64,000 bases of DNA, from contig NZ_QKVM01000026.1 in the NCBI RefSeq assembly GCF_003231305.1, positions 17,260-81,259 of the forward strand. The letters are read 5' to 3'. The position numbers and the translations under genes are program-made. Position 1 is the first letter of the stretch. The number at the start of each line of letters is the position of its first letter. The notes beneath the pieces are model-generated. The model was not told where the DNA came from, did no database searches, and saw nothing but the letters and a program-made list of their open reading frames with translations. This DNA is from Pseudomonas sichuanensis. Its GTDB lineage: Bacteria; Pseudomonadota; Gammaproteobacteria; Pseudomonadales; Pseudomonadaceae. Shown here piece after piece: positions 52,486 to 58,708 of this stretch.

Positions 52486-53088
52486 ATGCCTGACGCCACG
52501 ACTGCCCGCCCCCTGCTTGACCGCGACGAAGTCGGCGCGCGCCTGCGCCAGGTGCGCAAGGCACGGCAGATGACGCTCAAGCAGCTGTCCGAACTCAGCG
52601 GGGTGCCAGTGTCGACACTGTCGAAGATGGAGTTGGCGCAGGTGTCGGTGAGCTACGAGAAACTGGCCGCCGCCGCACGCGCCCTTAACCTCGACATCGC
52701 CCAGCTGTTTCGCGCCAGCGGCCCGGCGGGCGCACCGCAGCCCGCCACCGTGGTGGTCGATTCACTGGCCGAGGTGGCCGGTTACTCCACCGGCACCTAC
52801 GACTACTACCCGATTGCCGGTGCCTTCCCGGAACGGCGCATGACCCCGGCCTATGCCCGCATCATTGCCCGAGAACGCGGGCAGTTCGACGATTTTATCC
52901 GCCACCCGGGGCAAGAGTTCGCCATGGTGCTGAGCGGGCGCGTGCGTATCGAGTTCGAGACCGGCGAGGCGGTGAGCATCGGCCCGCAGCAAACCGCCTA
53001 CTTCGACAGCCAGGTGGGGCATATCTACCTGTCGGAAAGCGAGGATGGCGGGGATGCGCAGGTGATGGTGGTGATGACGGATCGTTGA
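52486..53088 (+). CDS. XRE-cupin transcriptional regulator
   Basis: The 200-residue protein joins a Cro/C1 helix-turn-helix (LRQVRKARQMTLKQLSELSGVPVSTLSKMELAQVSVSYEKL, residues 20-60) to a C-terminal cupin barrel (FDDFIRHPGQEFAMVLSGRVRIEF ... QTAYFDSQVGHIYLSES). PuuR/SutR-type regulators of this design control amino acid, polyamine or sulfur genes. It is divergent from the DauA-like/RidA/YkvI operon, with operator-like repeats between, and is its likely regulator. Confidence 0.9.
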   Translation: MPDATTARPLLDRDEVGARLRQVRKARQMTLKQLSELSGVPVSTLSKMELAQVSVSYEKLAAAARALNLDIAQLFRASGPAGAPQPATVVVDSLAEVAGYSTGTYDYYPIAGAFPERRMTPAYARIIARERGQFDDFIRHPGQEFAMVLSGRVRIEFETGEAVSIGPQQTAYFDSQVGHIYLSESEDGGDAQVMVVMTDR

Positions 53089-53110
53089 CCGGTACTCAGG
53101 CGAAGATCCT

Positions 53111-53194
53111 GTGGGAGCGGGTTCACCCGCGAAGAAGCCAACGCGTTGCATGGCACCGGCTGCGCCGGTGTTCGCGGGTCAAGCCCGCTCCCAC
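53111..53194. repeat. REP-like cruciform repeat, type D, copy 1
   Basis: The unit gtgggagcgggttcacccgcgaa, the centre gccaacgcgttgcatggcaccggctgcgccggtg, and ttcgcgggtcaagcccgctcccac form a long imperfect hairpin. The flank ggggatcgcgcatggc is shared with copy 2. Confidence 0.85.
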
Positions 53195-53259
53195 GGGGAT
53201 CGCGCATGGCGCAAGGTCGCTGTAGGAGCTTGAGGATGGTGATAACGGATCGCCAGGCT

Positions 53260-53342
53260 GTGGGAGCGGGTTCACCCGCGAAGCAGCCAACGCGTTGCAT
53301 GGCACCGGCTTCGCCGGTGTTCGCGGGCAAGCCCGCTCCCAC
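53260..53342. repeat. REP-like cruciform repeat, type D, copy 2
   Basis: It is nearly identical to copy 1 over the hairpin and the following 20 bases (gggatcgcgcatggc.tgaggtcg), so the two are a tandem duplication of about 108 bases with 41 bases between. Confidence 0.85.
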
Positions 53343-53523
53343 AGGGATCGCGCATGGCTTGAGGTCGATGCGACTCGCCAGCGATGAGACCAGTGCAGGC
53401 AGCACGGGGCAGGTGCCTCGCAAGCGCGGTTATAACCTAATAACGAACAAGTCTATTTGGCTATAAAAAAATCTATATGCTGGCTTCCATCCGATCACGG
53501 GCAAGCTGGGCGTCGAGTAGCGT
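53343..53523. promoter_or_regulatory. AT-rich promoter region of TSUP permease gene
   Basis: After the REP duplication an AT-rich stretch (ggttataacctaataacgaacaagtctatttggctataaaaaaatctatatgc, about 53427-53480) stands out in the GC-rich context. Its ATAAC repeats resemble CysB-type binding regions of Pseudomonas sulfur genes, which is only a suggestion. No gene is present. Confidence 0.4.
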
Positions 53524-54309
53524 ATGGATGTAGGTTCTTTCGGTTTCACCATTGCGGGACTGGTTGTGGGCTTCATCGTCGGCATGACCGGCGTGGGCGG
53601 CGGCTCGTTGATGACCCCGATCCTGCTGTGGTTCGGCATCAGCCCGGCGACGGCCGTGGGTACCGACCTGCTGTATGCCGCCATCACCAAGGCCAGCGGC
53701 GTCTGGGTGCACGGGCGCAACAAGAACATCGACTGGAAGATCACCGGCTGGCTGAGCCTGGGCAGCGTGCCTGCCGCAGCGCTTACCCTGTGGTTCCTCA
53801 GCACCCTGCACACCGACACCTCGGCGCTCAATGCCGTGATCAAGCAAGGCCTGGCCGTGGTGCTGATCCTCACCGCCCTGGCGATCCTGTTCAAGTCGCG
53901 CCTGCAGGCCTTTGCCAGCAAGCATGCCGGTGACCACTACCACCTCAGCGACCGCACCCTGAACATCCTCACCGTGGTGACCGGCGTGATCCTGGGCGTG
54001 ATGGTCACCCTCACCTCGATCGGCGCCGGCGCGCTGGGCACCGTGGCCCTGTTCCTGCTGTACCCGTTCCTGGTCACCCGCCGTCTGGTAGGCACCGAAA
54101 TCGCCCACGCCGTGCCGCTGACCCTGGTCGCCGGCCTGGGCCATGCCGGCATGGGCAACATGGACTGGTCGCTGCTGGGCTACCTGCTGCTGGGCTCGCT
54201 GCCGGGCATCTACCTGGGCAGCCACCTCACCGGGCGCATCTCGGACCGCGTACTGCGCCCGTGCCTGGCGGCCATGCTGCTGCTCATTGGTTACAAACTG
54301 GCGTTCTGA
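53524..54309 (+). CDS. TSUP-family (TauE/SafE) membrane permease
   Basis: The 261-residue protein has seven to eight transmembrane helices and the paired TSUP motifs GLVVGFIVGMTGVGGGSLMTP and VTLTSIGAGALGTVALFLLYP, each followed by a TRL/TDL-type segment (VGTDLLYAAITKASG; VGTEIAHAVPLTL). The family exports or imports sulfite, organosulfonates or other anions. The AT-rich, ATAAC-containing promoter hints at sulfur control. It is a single gene, convergent with the DUF1176 gene 12 bases away. Confidence 0.9.
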   Translation: MDVGSFGFTIAGLVVGFIVGMTGVGGGSLMTPILLWFGISPATAVGTDLLYAAITKASGVWVHGRNKNIDWKITGWLSLGSVPAAALTLWFLSTLHTDTSALNAVIKQGLAVVLILTALAILFKSRLQAFASKHAGDHYHLSDRTLNILTVVTGVILGVMVTLTSIGAGALGTVALFLLYPFLVTRRLVGTEIAHAVPLTLVAGLGHAGMGNMDWSLLGYLLLGSLPGIYLGSHLTGRISDRVLRPCLAAMLLLIGYKLAF

Positions 54310-54321
54310 GCCAAGAGCGGA

Positions 54322-55362
54322 CTACCCCTGGGTGCGCCACAACACCGGCCAGTAGTCCGGCCCCAACCCCACGCAGCGCTCCATCCGCAGAAGCCGGGTC
54401 AGGCGCATGCGCTGGCCGTCGAAACGCCAGAACTCTTCCGTGCCGCAGCTGCCGGGGTAATCGTTCTTGGCGTAGCTGTACAACTCACCCGTCCTCTGGC
54501 TGAAGCTGATGTGGTCGCGGGTCAGGCTGTTGACCGGGCTGGCCGGCACCTCGAAGGCCAGCGGCGCCAGTGCGTGGGGCGCTGATCGGGCAACCTGGTA
54601 CAGCGCGTACTGGCAGTTGAAGTCGTTGCAGTTGTAGCTCAGCAGCGCCAGCGCCTGGCGGTCGTTCAGCGGATGCACCTCAAGCTCAGGCGGCACATCG
54701 TATTCGTTCTTCAGCTGGTCCTGGGCAGCGGCCCTGGCCATCACCACCTGGGTGATGCCAGCCCGCTCTTCTTCGCTCACTGTCGGTCGCTCAACGAAGG
54801 CGGGTGCCTTCGGCACTGGCAGTGTGGGCAACTGCGCATCTTCGACCGTATCGCCCGGGCGAACCAGGGCACTGGGGTGACCGACCCGCCCCTGCACTGA
54901 GTCAATCAGCAGCAAGGCCGCACTCAGACCCTGCAACGAGCTCTCACGCTCCTGATGAGGGGTGTCGTCCACCAGCTTTTGCCCATTGCGCATCTGGCGC
55001 AGGACGGCATAGGCATCGGCGTCGTCCACCTCCAACTGGGTTTCGGCGTGGCGGGTGATGCGCCAGGCGGCCATCAATGGCTGGCCGTCGAGCAGAGGTT
55101 CGCCAGACCAGTCGGTACTGCCCAACAGCGTCAGGTGCAAAGCCCCCGTGGCCCCTGCTTCGCGCTGCACGCGAATGAAAATGCGCGACTGCTCCGAATG
55201 ATCGGCCAGCACCGCCGTGCAGTAGCGGGTATTGTCGCAGCCCACCACCCAGTCCTTGATTTCGCGGTACAGCGGTACCGCTTCGGGGGCTGCGGCCGCA
55301 AGGCCAGGGGTTGCCATGAAAAGGCCCAGGGCCCATCCGTTCCGTGTTGTCGCGCGCATCAT
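54322..55362 (-). CDS. DUF1176 periplasmic protein
   Basis: The 346-residue protein has a signal peptide (MMRATTRNGWALGLFMATPGLAAAA) and the DUF1176 hallmarks YREIKDWVVGCDNTRYCTA near the N-terminus and LLSYNCNDFNCQYALY and DYPGSCGTEEFWRFDG near the C-terminus. Conserved Cys pairs (CDNTRYC, CNDFNC) suggest disulfides in the periplasm. The family is common in Gammaproteobacteria but its function is not established. The codons around the two candidate Met starts leave a one-residue uncertainty. Confidence 0.85.
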   Translation of the reverse strand: MMRATTRNGWALGLFMATPGLAAAAPEAVPLYREIKDWVVGCDNTRYCTAVLADHSEQSRIFIRVQREAGATGALHLTLLGSTDWSGEPLLDGQPLMAAWRITRHAETQLEVDDADAYAVLRQMRNGQKLVDDTPHQERESSLQGLSAALLLIDSVQGRVGHPSALVRPGDTVEDAQLPTLPVPKAPAFVERPTVSEEERAGITQVVMARAAAQDQLKNEYDVPPELEVHPLNDRQALALLSYNCNDFNCQYALYQVARSAPHALAPLAFEVPASPVNSLTRDHISFSQRTGELYSYAKNDYPGSCGTEEFWRFDGQRMRLTRLLRMERCVGLGPDYWPVLWRTQG

Positions 55363-55519
55363 GCCGCCTTCCTGTCATGCCGTTGAGAGCCCCGCTCCGG
55401 GGGCGCGCCATGATTGCAGATGCAGCGCACAGTTCAAGTGCCCTGAACGTGGATCCAATAGTGGTTTTCCCGTGGACGGGCTGGCACTATCGTGCGCTGC
55501 CGATTGCCAGAGCGCCGCC

Positions 55520-56110
55520 ATGTCCGATCCTGCAAGCCCTTTGCTGCACGCCCTGCGCGAGGGCACTCGAGCCTGCCACAAGGGGCTTGAACAGCGTCTT
55601 CCGTTTTTCAGCGACGGCTTCGACTTGCCGGCCTATCGGCGCCTGATCGAGGCCTACTACGGCTTCCACGCCCCGCTGGAAGCTGCACTCGCCGGCTACC
55701 AGGGCGTCGAGCGCAACAAGGCCCCGGCTCTTGCCCGTGACCTGTCAGCGCTGGGCCTCGACGCAGCCCAGGTCGATGCCCTGCCGCAGTGTGGCGCCCT
55801 GCCGCTGATCGACAGCGAGGCCAGTGCCTTGGGGGTGATGTACGTGCTTGAAGGATCGACCCTCGGCGGGCAGGTGCTCAAGCGTGCCATGGCCGAGCGC
55901 CTGGGCGTCGGTGCCGACAGCGGCGCGGCCTTTTTCGACGTGTATGGGCCGTTGACCGGAACGCACTGGCGCAGCTTCCTCGCCCGCCTGGCAGAGGCCT
56001 CGCTGCCACCAGCCGCCCTGACCTGTTCGGTACACGCCGCGGTTGCCACGTTCAAGCGTTTCGAGCAATGGCTCGAGGCGCGACAGGTATTGCTCCGCCC
56101 GTCGAACTGA
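55520..56110 (+). CDS. Biliverdin-producing heme oxygenase (BphO type)
   Basis: The 196-residue protein has the bacterial heme oxygenase fold: LREGTRACHKGLEQRLPFF with proximal His20, YRRLIEAYYGFHAPLE, and the distal helix LGVMYVLEGSTLGGQVL. It should cleave heme to biliverdin, iron and CO. BphO genes normally sit before a bacteriophytochrome gene (bphP); here the next gene is a small membrane protein and no phytochrome is present in the window. Possible roles are iron recovery or chromophore supply in trans. The ATG at 55520 follows only a weak ribosome site. Confidence 0.88.
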   Translation: MSDPASPLLHALREGTRACHKGLEQRLPFFSDGFDLPAYRRLIEAYYGFHAPLEAALAGYQGVERNKAPALARDLSALGLDAAQVDALPQCGALPLIDSEASALGVMYVLEGSTLGGQVLKRAMAERLGVGADSGAAFFDVYGPLTGTHWRSFLARLAEASLPPAALTCSVHAAVATFKRFEQWLEARQVLLRPSN

Positions 56111-56206
56111 GGCATCCGCAAACAGCCACTTACAATTGCATTGCCGATGGTCATGCCCGATCATGGCCACTTGCCTTCAATGCCGACTGAAAGGAGTCTC
56201 CTGGCA

Positions 56207-56866
56207 ATGCTGCTCATGCTCATCCTTGTCTCTGTGCTCAACCTTGCCATCAGTTGGTGGAACTGCCGCACCGTCGGCCTGATCTGGGATGAGGCCCGCT
56301 ACGTCGGCGGTACCATGCGCATGCTCGCCTGGGCCGGAGCCATCGAGGCCACCCTCGGCTTCAGCTCGGTGCTGCTGTTGCTGGTGACCCTGTACTTCTA
56401 TTCCACCGGCCAACTGCCCCAGGAATACCTCGATGCCGTCGAGAGCCTGTGGTACCTGCTGATCATCATCCCGGCCATCGGCAGCGCCGTGGTCATCAGC
56501 GTGCACTCGCTAGAAAACGCCTGGCGCCAGCGCAACTTCAGCGACATCGCCGTTGCCGCATGGAACGTCTATGCCACCGCCCAGCGCCTGGAGCGCGCCA
56601 CCCATGCGATGCCTGCGGCGTTCGAACGGGTCAGCAAGCTGTTCCAGGGCAAGGATGACCGCAAGGCCGCGCTGGTGGTGATGATCGTGCTGATTGCCGT
56701 GACCGGCGGTGCGCTGATTACCTGGAAGCTGATCCGCCACTATGCCCAACAGGCCAGCGGGCCACAGCTGCCTGAGCAGGCAGCGCCGCAAGTGGTCACA
56801 CAGGCCGTGACCGAGCCGATGCCCCAACCGTTGCCGGCCACGGGTGCCTCACGCAGCTCGGTCTGA
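56207..56866 (+). CDS. Membrane protein of unknown function
   Basis: The 219-residue protein starts MLLMLILVSVLNLAISWWNC. Four hydrophobic segments lie at about 1-18, 42-65, 80-102 and 160-178. A loop (LENAWRQRNFSDIAVAAWNVYATAQRLE) and a Pro/Gln-rich C-terminal tail are probably cytoplasmic. AAAGGAG lies ten bases before the chosen ATG; in-frame starts further upstream (56141, 56180) lack a site. I do not recognise the family. It is in the same direction as the heme oxygenase gene, 96 bases away. Confidence 0.75.
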   Translation: MLLMLILVSVLNLAISWWNCRTVGLIWDEARYVGGTMRMLAWAGAIEATLGFSSVLLLLVTLYFYSTGQLPQEYLDAVESLWYLLIIIPAIGSAVVISVHSLENAWRQRNFSDIAVAAWNVYATAQRLERATHAMPAAFERVSKLFQGKDDRKAALVVMIVLIAVTGGALITWKLIRHYAQQASGPQLPEQAAPQVVTQAVTEPMPQPLPATGASRSSV

Positions 56867-56885
56867 GGCGCCAGCGCACTTTCGC

Positions 56886-56907
56886 GAAGGCCGCACGCGC
56901 GGCCTTC
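56886..56907. terminator. Terminator hairpin between convergent genes
   Basis: Gaaggccgc / gcggccttc is a perfect 9-bp stem with loop acgc, 20 bases after the membrane protein gene. It has no T-run and may serve both directions. Confidence 0.6.
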
Positions 56908-56918
56908 CCGACACAGCA

Positions 56919-57212
56919 TCAGCCGCGTTCTATCCCCTCCAGCACGGCCGAAGACAGCGCCAATCCTTTTTCCAATGAGTTCTCCGTTGCCACCAGCAGG
57001 CTGCGCAACGGTTCGTCGGCTTTTTCCAGCGCCAGGGCGTTGGTTTCATAGGCCGCCTGCAAGGCCGCCACGGCGCAGACCAGCGCGTCCTCGCCATCGA
57101 TGCCGGCGTGAACCGAGAACATCGGGGGATGGGCTTCGTGGCAGGTGCCGAAGTGGGCGTGGGCCGTGGTTGGGCGAATGGGCCGGGAGGTTCCGGCTGG
57201 GGCGTGGTTCAT
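56919..57212 (-). CDS. DUF3077/DUF6124-like small protein, 5' end apparently frameshifted
   Basis: The 97-residue frame reads MNHAPAGTSRPIRPTT, then FGTCHEAHPPMFSVHAGIDGEDAL and a helical C-terminus (AAYETNALALEKADEPLRSLL). This resembles a multi-copy Pseudomonas family of unknown function (DUF3077/DUF6124), whose members, as I remember them, begin MLKIVPDPP. That opening is present just upstream (57265) but in another frame, ending at TGA that overlaps this ATG. One extra C in a CCCC run (57238-57241) would join both. Either the gene is frameshifted, or the run was misread, or translation is coupled. GGGAGG precedes the ATG at 57212. Confidence 0.65.
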   Translation of the reverse strand: MNHAPAGTSRPIRPTTAHAHFGTCHEAHPPMFSVHAGIDGEDALVCAVAALQAAYETNALALEKADEPLRSLLVATENSLEKGLALSSAVLEGIERG

Positions 57213-57265
57213 CGGTGAACCTCCCGGAGCCAGGTGCGGGGTGGATCGGGCACGATTTTCAGCAT
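57209..57265 (-). pseudogene. Out-of-frame 5' segment of the DUF3077/DUF6124-like gene
   Basis: An 18-codon frame, MLKIVPDPPRTWLREVHR, starts at ATG 57265 with AGGAG nine bases upstream and stops with TGA overlapping the ATG at 57212 (ATGA). Its first nine residues match the typical N-terminus of the family. It is either the severed start of the gene or a coupled leader peptide. Confidence 0.55.
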
Positions 57266-57341
57266 GGTTCAGCACTCCTGTACCGTCATGGGAAAACTGC
57301 CCACATTCGCCTGCACTCGAATGGGTGGCAGCTATACGCAG

Positions 57342-57500
57342 GTGTGCAAGACCGAGGATACAGGAACCCGGCGGGCCAGAAGGCCCCCCACGCATAGCCG
57401 CCATAGGGGCACCTCAACGGCGGTTCTCCGTCAAAGTTCCAAGGCGCTTTCGCGCTGTATCCTCGGGCTTGCACACCCGGTCGTTGAAGTGACAACGACC
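57342..57500 (-). ncRNA. Structured RNA leader or small RNA candidate
   Basis: A long-range helix joins 57342-57363 with 57455-57476: 9 bp, one mismatch, then 12 bp. Inside are ggaac/gttcc (57363-57367 with 57436-57440), gggcc-agaa-ggccc (57373-57386), a cgg-ttct-ccg loop (57421-57430) and gcgc-tttc-gcgc (57444-57455). An outside hairpin ggtcgttg-aagtga-caacgacc covers 57479-57500. Read on the minus strand it lies 130-290 bases upstream of the DUF3077-like gene, after a weak promoter (57552-57580). The open frame across it looks fortuitous. The strand is inferred from the gene downstream. Confidence 0.6.
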
Positions 57501-57810
57501 CGGCGAGACTAAGGAGCTCGGCTGACGAGAACAAGCGCCGAAAGGCCGCAAAATCATGCTTGGGAAATGCCCTACGTCAAATAAGGAAAGTCCTAAGAAT
57601 TCTCCGTAAAACCAGTCGCTTGCGTAATCATCGCGATTTCATTCGATGGAACATGCACTTACAGCTTGCTGCTTGCTCCTGCCTGGATATCGCCCTAGCG
57701 TGCAGTCTCCTCCCCTCACAGCGCTGCGTGCTCCCATGTGCCAGAATCCATCTCTACAGCCCGCCTGCCTCCCTCTTTTGGCCCCGAGGCATCCAACCAG
57801 AGCAACCATC
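57501..57810. promoter_or_regulatory. Divergent spacer between structured leader and PIN gene pair
   Basis: There is no credible gene here. On the minus strand TTGACG (57575-57580) and ATGATT (57552-57557) are 17 bases apart and could start the leader RNA. The small inverted repeat agga-aag-tcct (57584-57594) lies next to it. Base composition is clearly lower in GC than the neighbouring genes. The promoter for the plus-strand pair at 57811 is not evident. Confidence 0.4.
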
Positions 57811-58095
57811 ATGATTGAGTTCGATCACGCCATCGGCATTGCCGCCGAAAACCTGCACAAGCTGGTCGCCAGCGCCACGCATGTGCAACTCGAGGAAGCA
57901 TTGCTCTCTCCCGACGAGAGCACTTACCACATCACCTACAGCTACCAGCTCGACCCGCCCCCGCTCAACGCCGACGCCGACAGCACTTCACCCTTGCGCC
58001 AGCTGGCGAAGATCATGGGCACCCGCCGCGAGCACAAGGTGTTTCTCATCGATGCGGCCACTGGCAAGTTCAAAGGTTTCAGGAACAAGGAGTGA
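57811..58095 (+). CDS. Small acidic protein paired with PIN-domain gene
   Basis: The 94-residue protein starts MIEFDHAIGIAAENLHKLVAS and has an acidic middle (LLSPDESTYHITYSYQL) and a basic C-terminus (MGTRREHKVFLIDAATGKFKGFRNKE) that looks like a beta-hairpin ending. I recognise no family. Its stop lies three bases before the start of the PIN-domain gene, so the two are cotranscribed and probably translationally coupled. The upstream-partner position is that of an antitoxin or immunity protein, which is inference only; no DNA-binding motif is seen. Confidence 0.75.
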   Translation: MIEFDHAIGIAAENLHKLVASATHVQLEEALLSPDESTYHITYSYQLDPPPLNADADSTSPLRQLAKIMGTRREHKVFLIDAATGKFKGFRNKE

Positions 58096-58098
58096 TGA

Positions 58099-58545
58099 AT
58101 GGCCAGGAAGCTGATCATCGACACCAACCTGCTCCTGCTGCTGGTAATCGGCAGCCTGGAAGGTGGCAGGTTCATCCGGGTGTCAAAACGCCTGAAGAAG
58201 TTCGCTGACGCGGACTACCAGAAGGTCCTGGCGATCATCGCCGAGCACGACGAAGTGCACATCACCCCCTACATCGCCACCGAAATCTCCAACCTGATCG
58301 ACCTCACCGGCCCCGCCCACCATTCGGCCCTCGCCGTCGCCGGCCAGCTGTTCGCGATGTTCCCCCAGGTCGAGTCGGACATTCATACCGACAGCTGTGG
58401 CGAGCACTTCCTGCGCTTCGGTATCACCGACAACTCACTCATCCAACTGGCGTCCGACTATTTCATCCTGACCGATGATCACAGGATGCTCGGCCCGCTG
58501 TTCGCCAGCCAACCCGCCAACATCATCCCCTACACCCTCGCCTGA
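58099..58545 (+). CDS. PIN-domain protein, possible ribonuclease toxin
   Basis: The 148-residue protein starts MARKLIIDTNLLLLLVIG. The PIN-fold acidic residues can be placed at Asp8 (IIDTN), Glu62 (YIATEISNLI), Asp111 (GITDNSLI) and Asp126 (FILTDDHRM), a complete Mg2+ site for single-strand RNA cleavage. It is longer than typical VapC (about 130). AAGGAG lies just before it inside the end of the partner gene. An AT-rich terminator follows. It could be the toxin of a type II pair with an unusual partner, or a housekeeping nuclease. Confidence 0.78.
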   Translation: MARKLIIDTNLLLLLVIGSLEGGRFIRVSKRLKKFADADYQKVLAIIAEHDEVHITPYIATEISNLIDLTGPAHHSALAVAGQLFAMFPQVESDIHTDSCGEHFLRFGITDNSLIQLASDYFILTDDHRMLGPLFASQPANIIPYTLA

Positions 58546-58559
58546 CCCCCGCCTGACTC

Positions 58560-58586
58560 AAAAATCAAAACAATTACTTGATTTTT
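58560..58586 (+). terminator. Terminator after the PIN gene
   Basis: The arms aaaaatcaa (58560-58568) and ttgattttt (58578-58586) form a 9-bp AT-rich stem ending in T6, 14 bases after the PIN gene. Confidence 0.65.
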
Positions 58587-58708
58587 TGTACACGAATATT
58601 TCGTCAAAGGTTTATATTCCGACCCACCTGAACGGCAAAGATAGCAAGTGGCCACCAGCCAGATACAACGGCCATGTGCACCTTCACTCTCACGGATGGG
58701 CGTCACGC

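Noticed and set aside
53111..53342. A CRISPR-like array in the repeats near 53.2 kb
   Set aside because: There are only two long units with internal dyad symmetry and one short spacer, no cas genes; this is a REP-type duplication.
57286..57534. An 82-codon open frame across the structured leader
   Set aside because: It coincides with the RNA helices, has no ribosome site, and ends before the DUF3077-like gene; likely fortuitous.
58604..58650. A FliA (sigma-28) promoter before the chemoreceptor at 58709
   Set aside because: The candidate TCAA and CCGA elements are separated by only 11 bases and the GCCGATAA core is incomplete.
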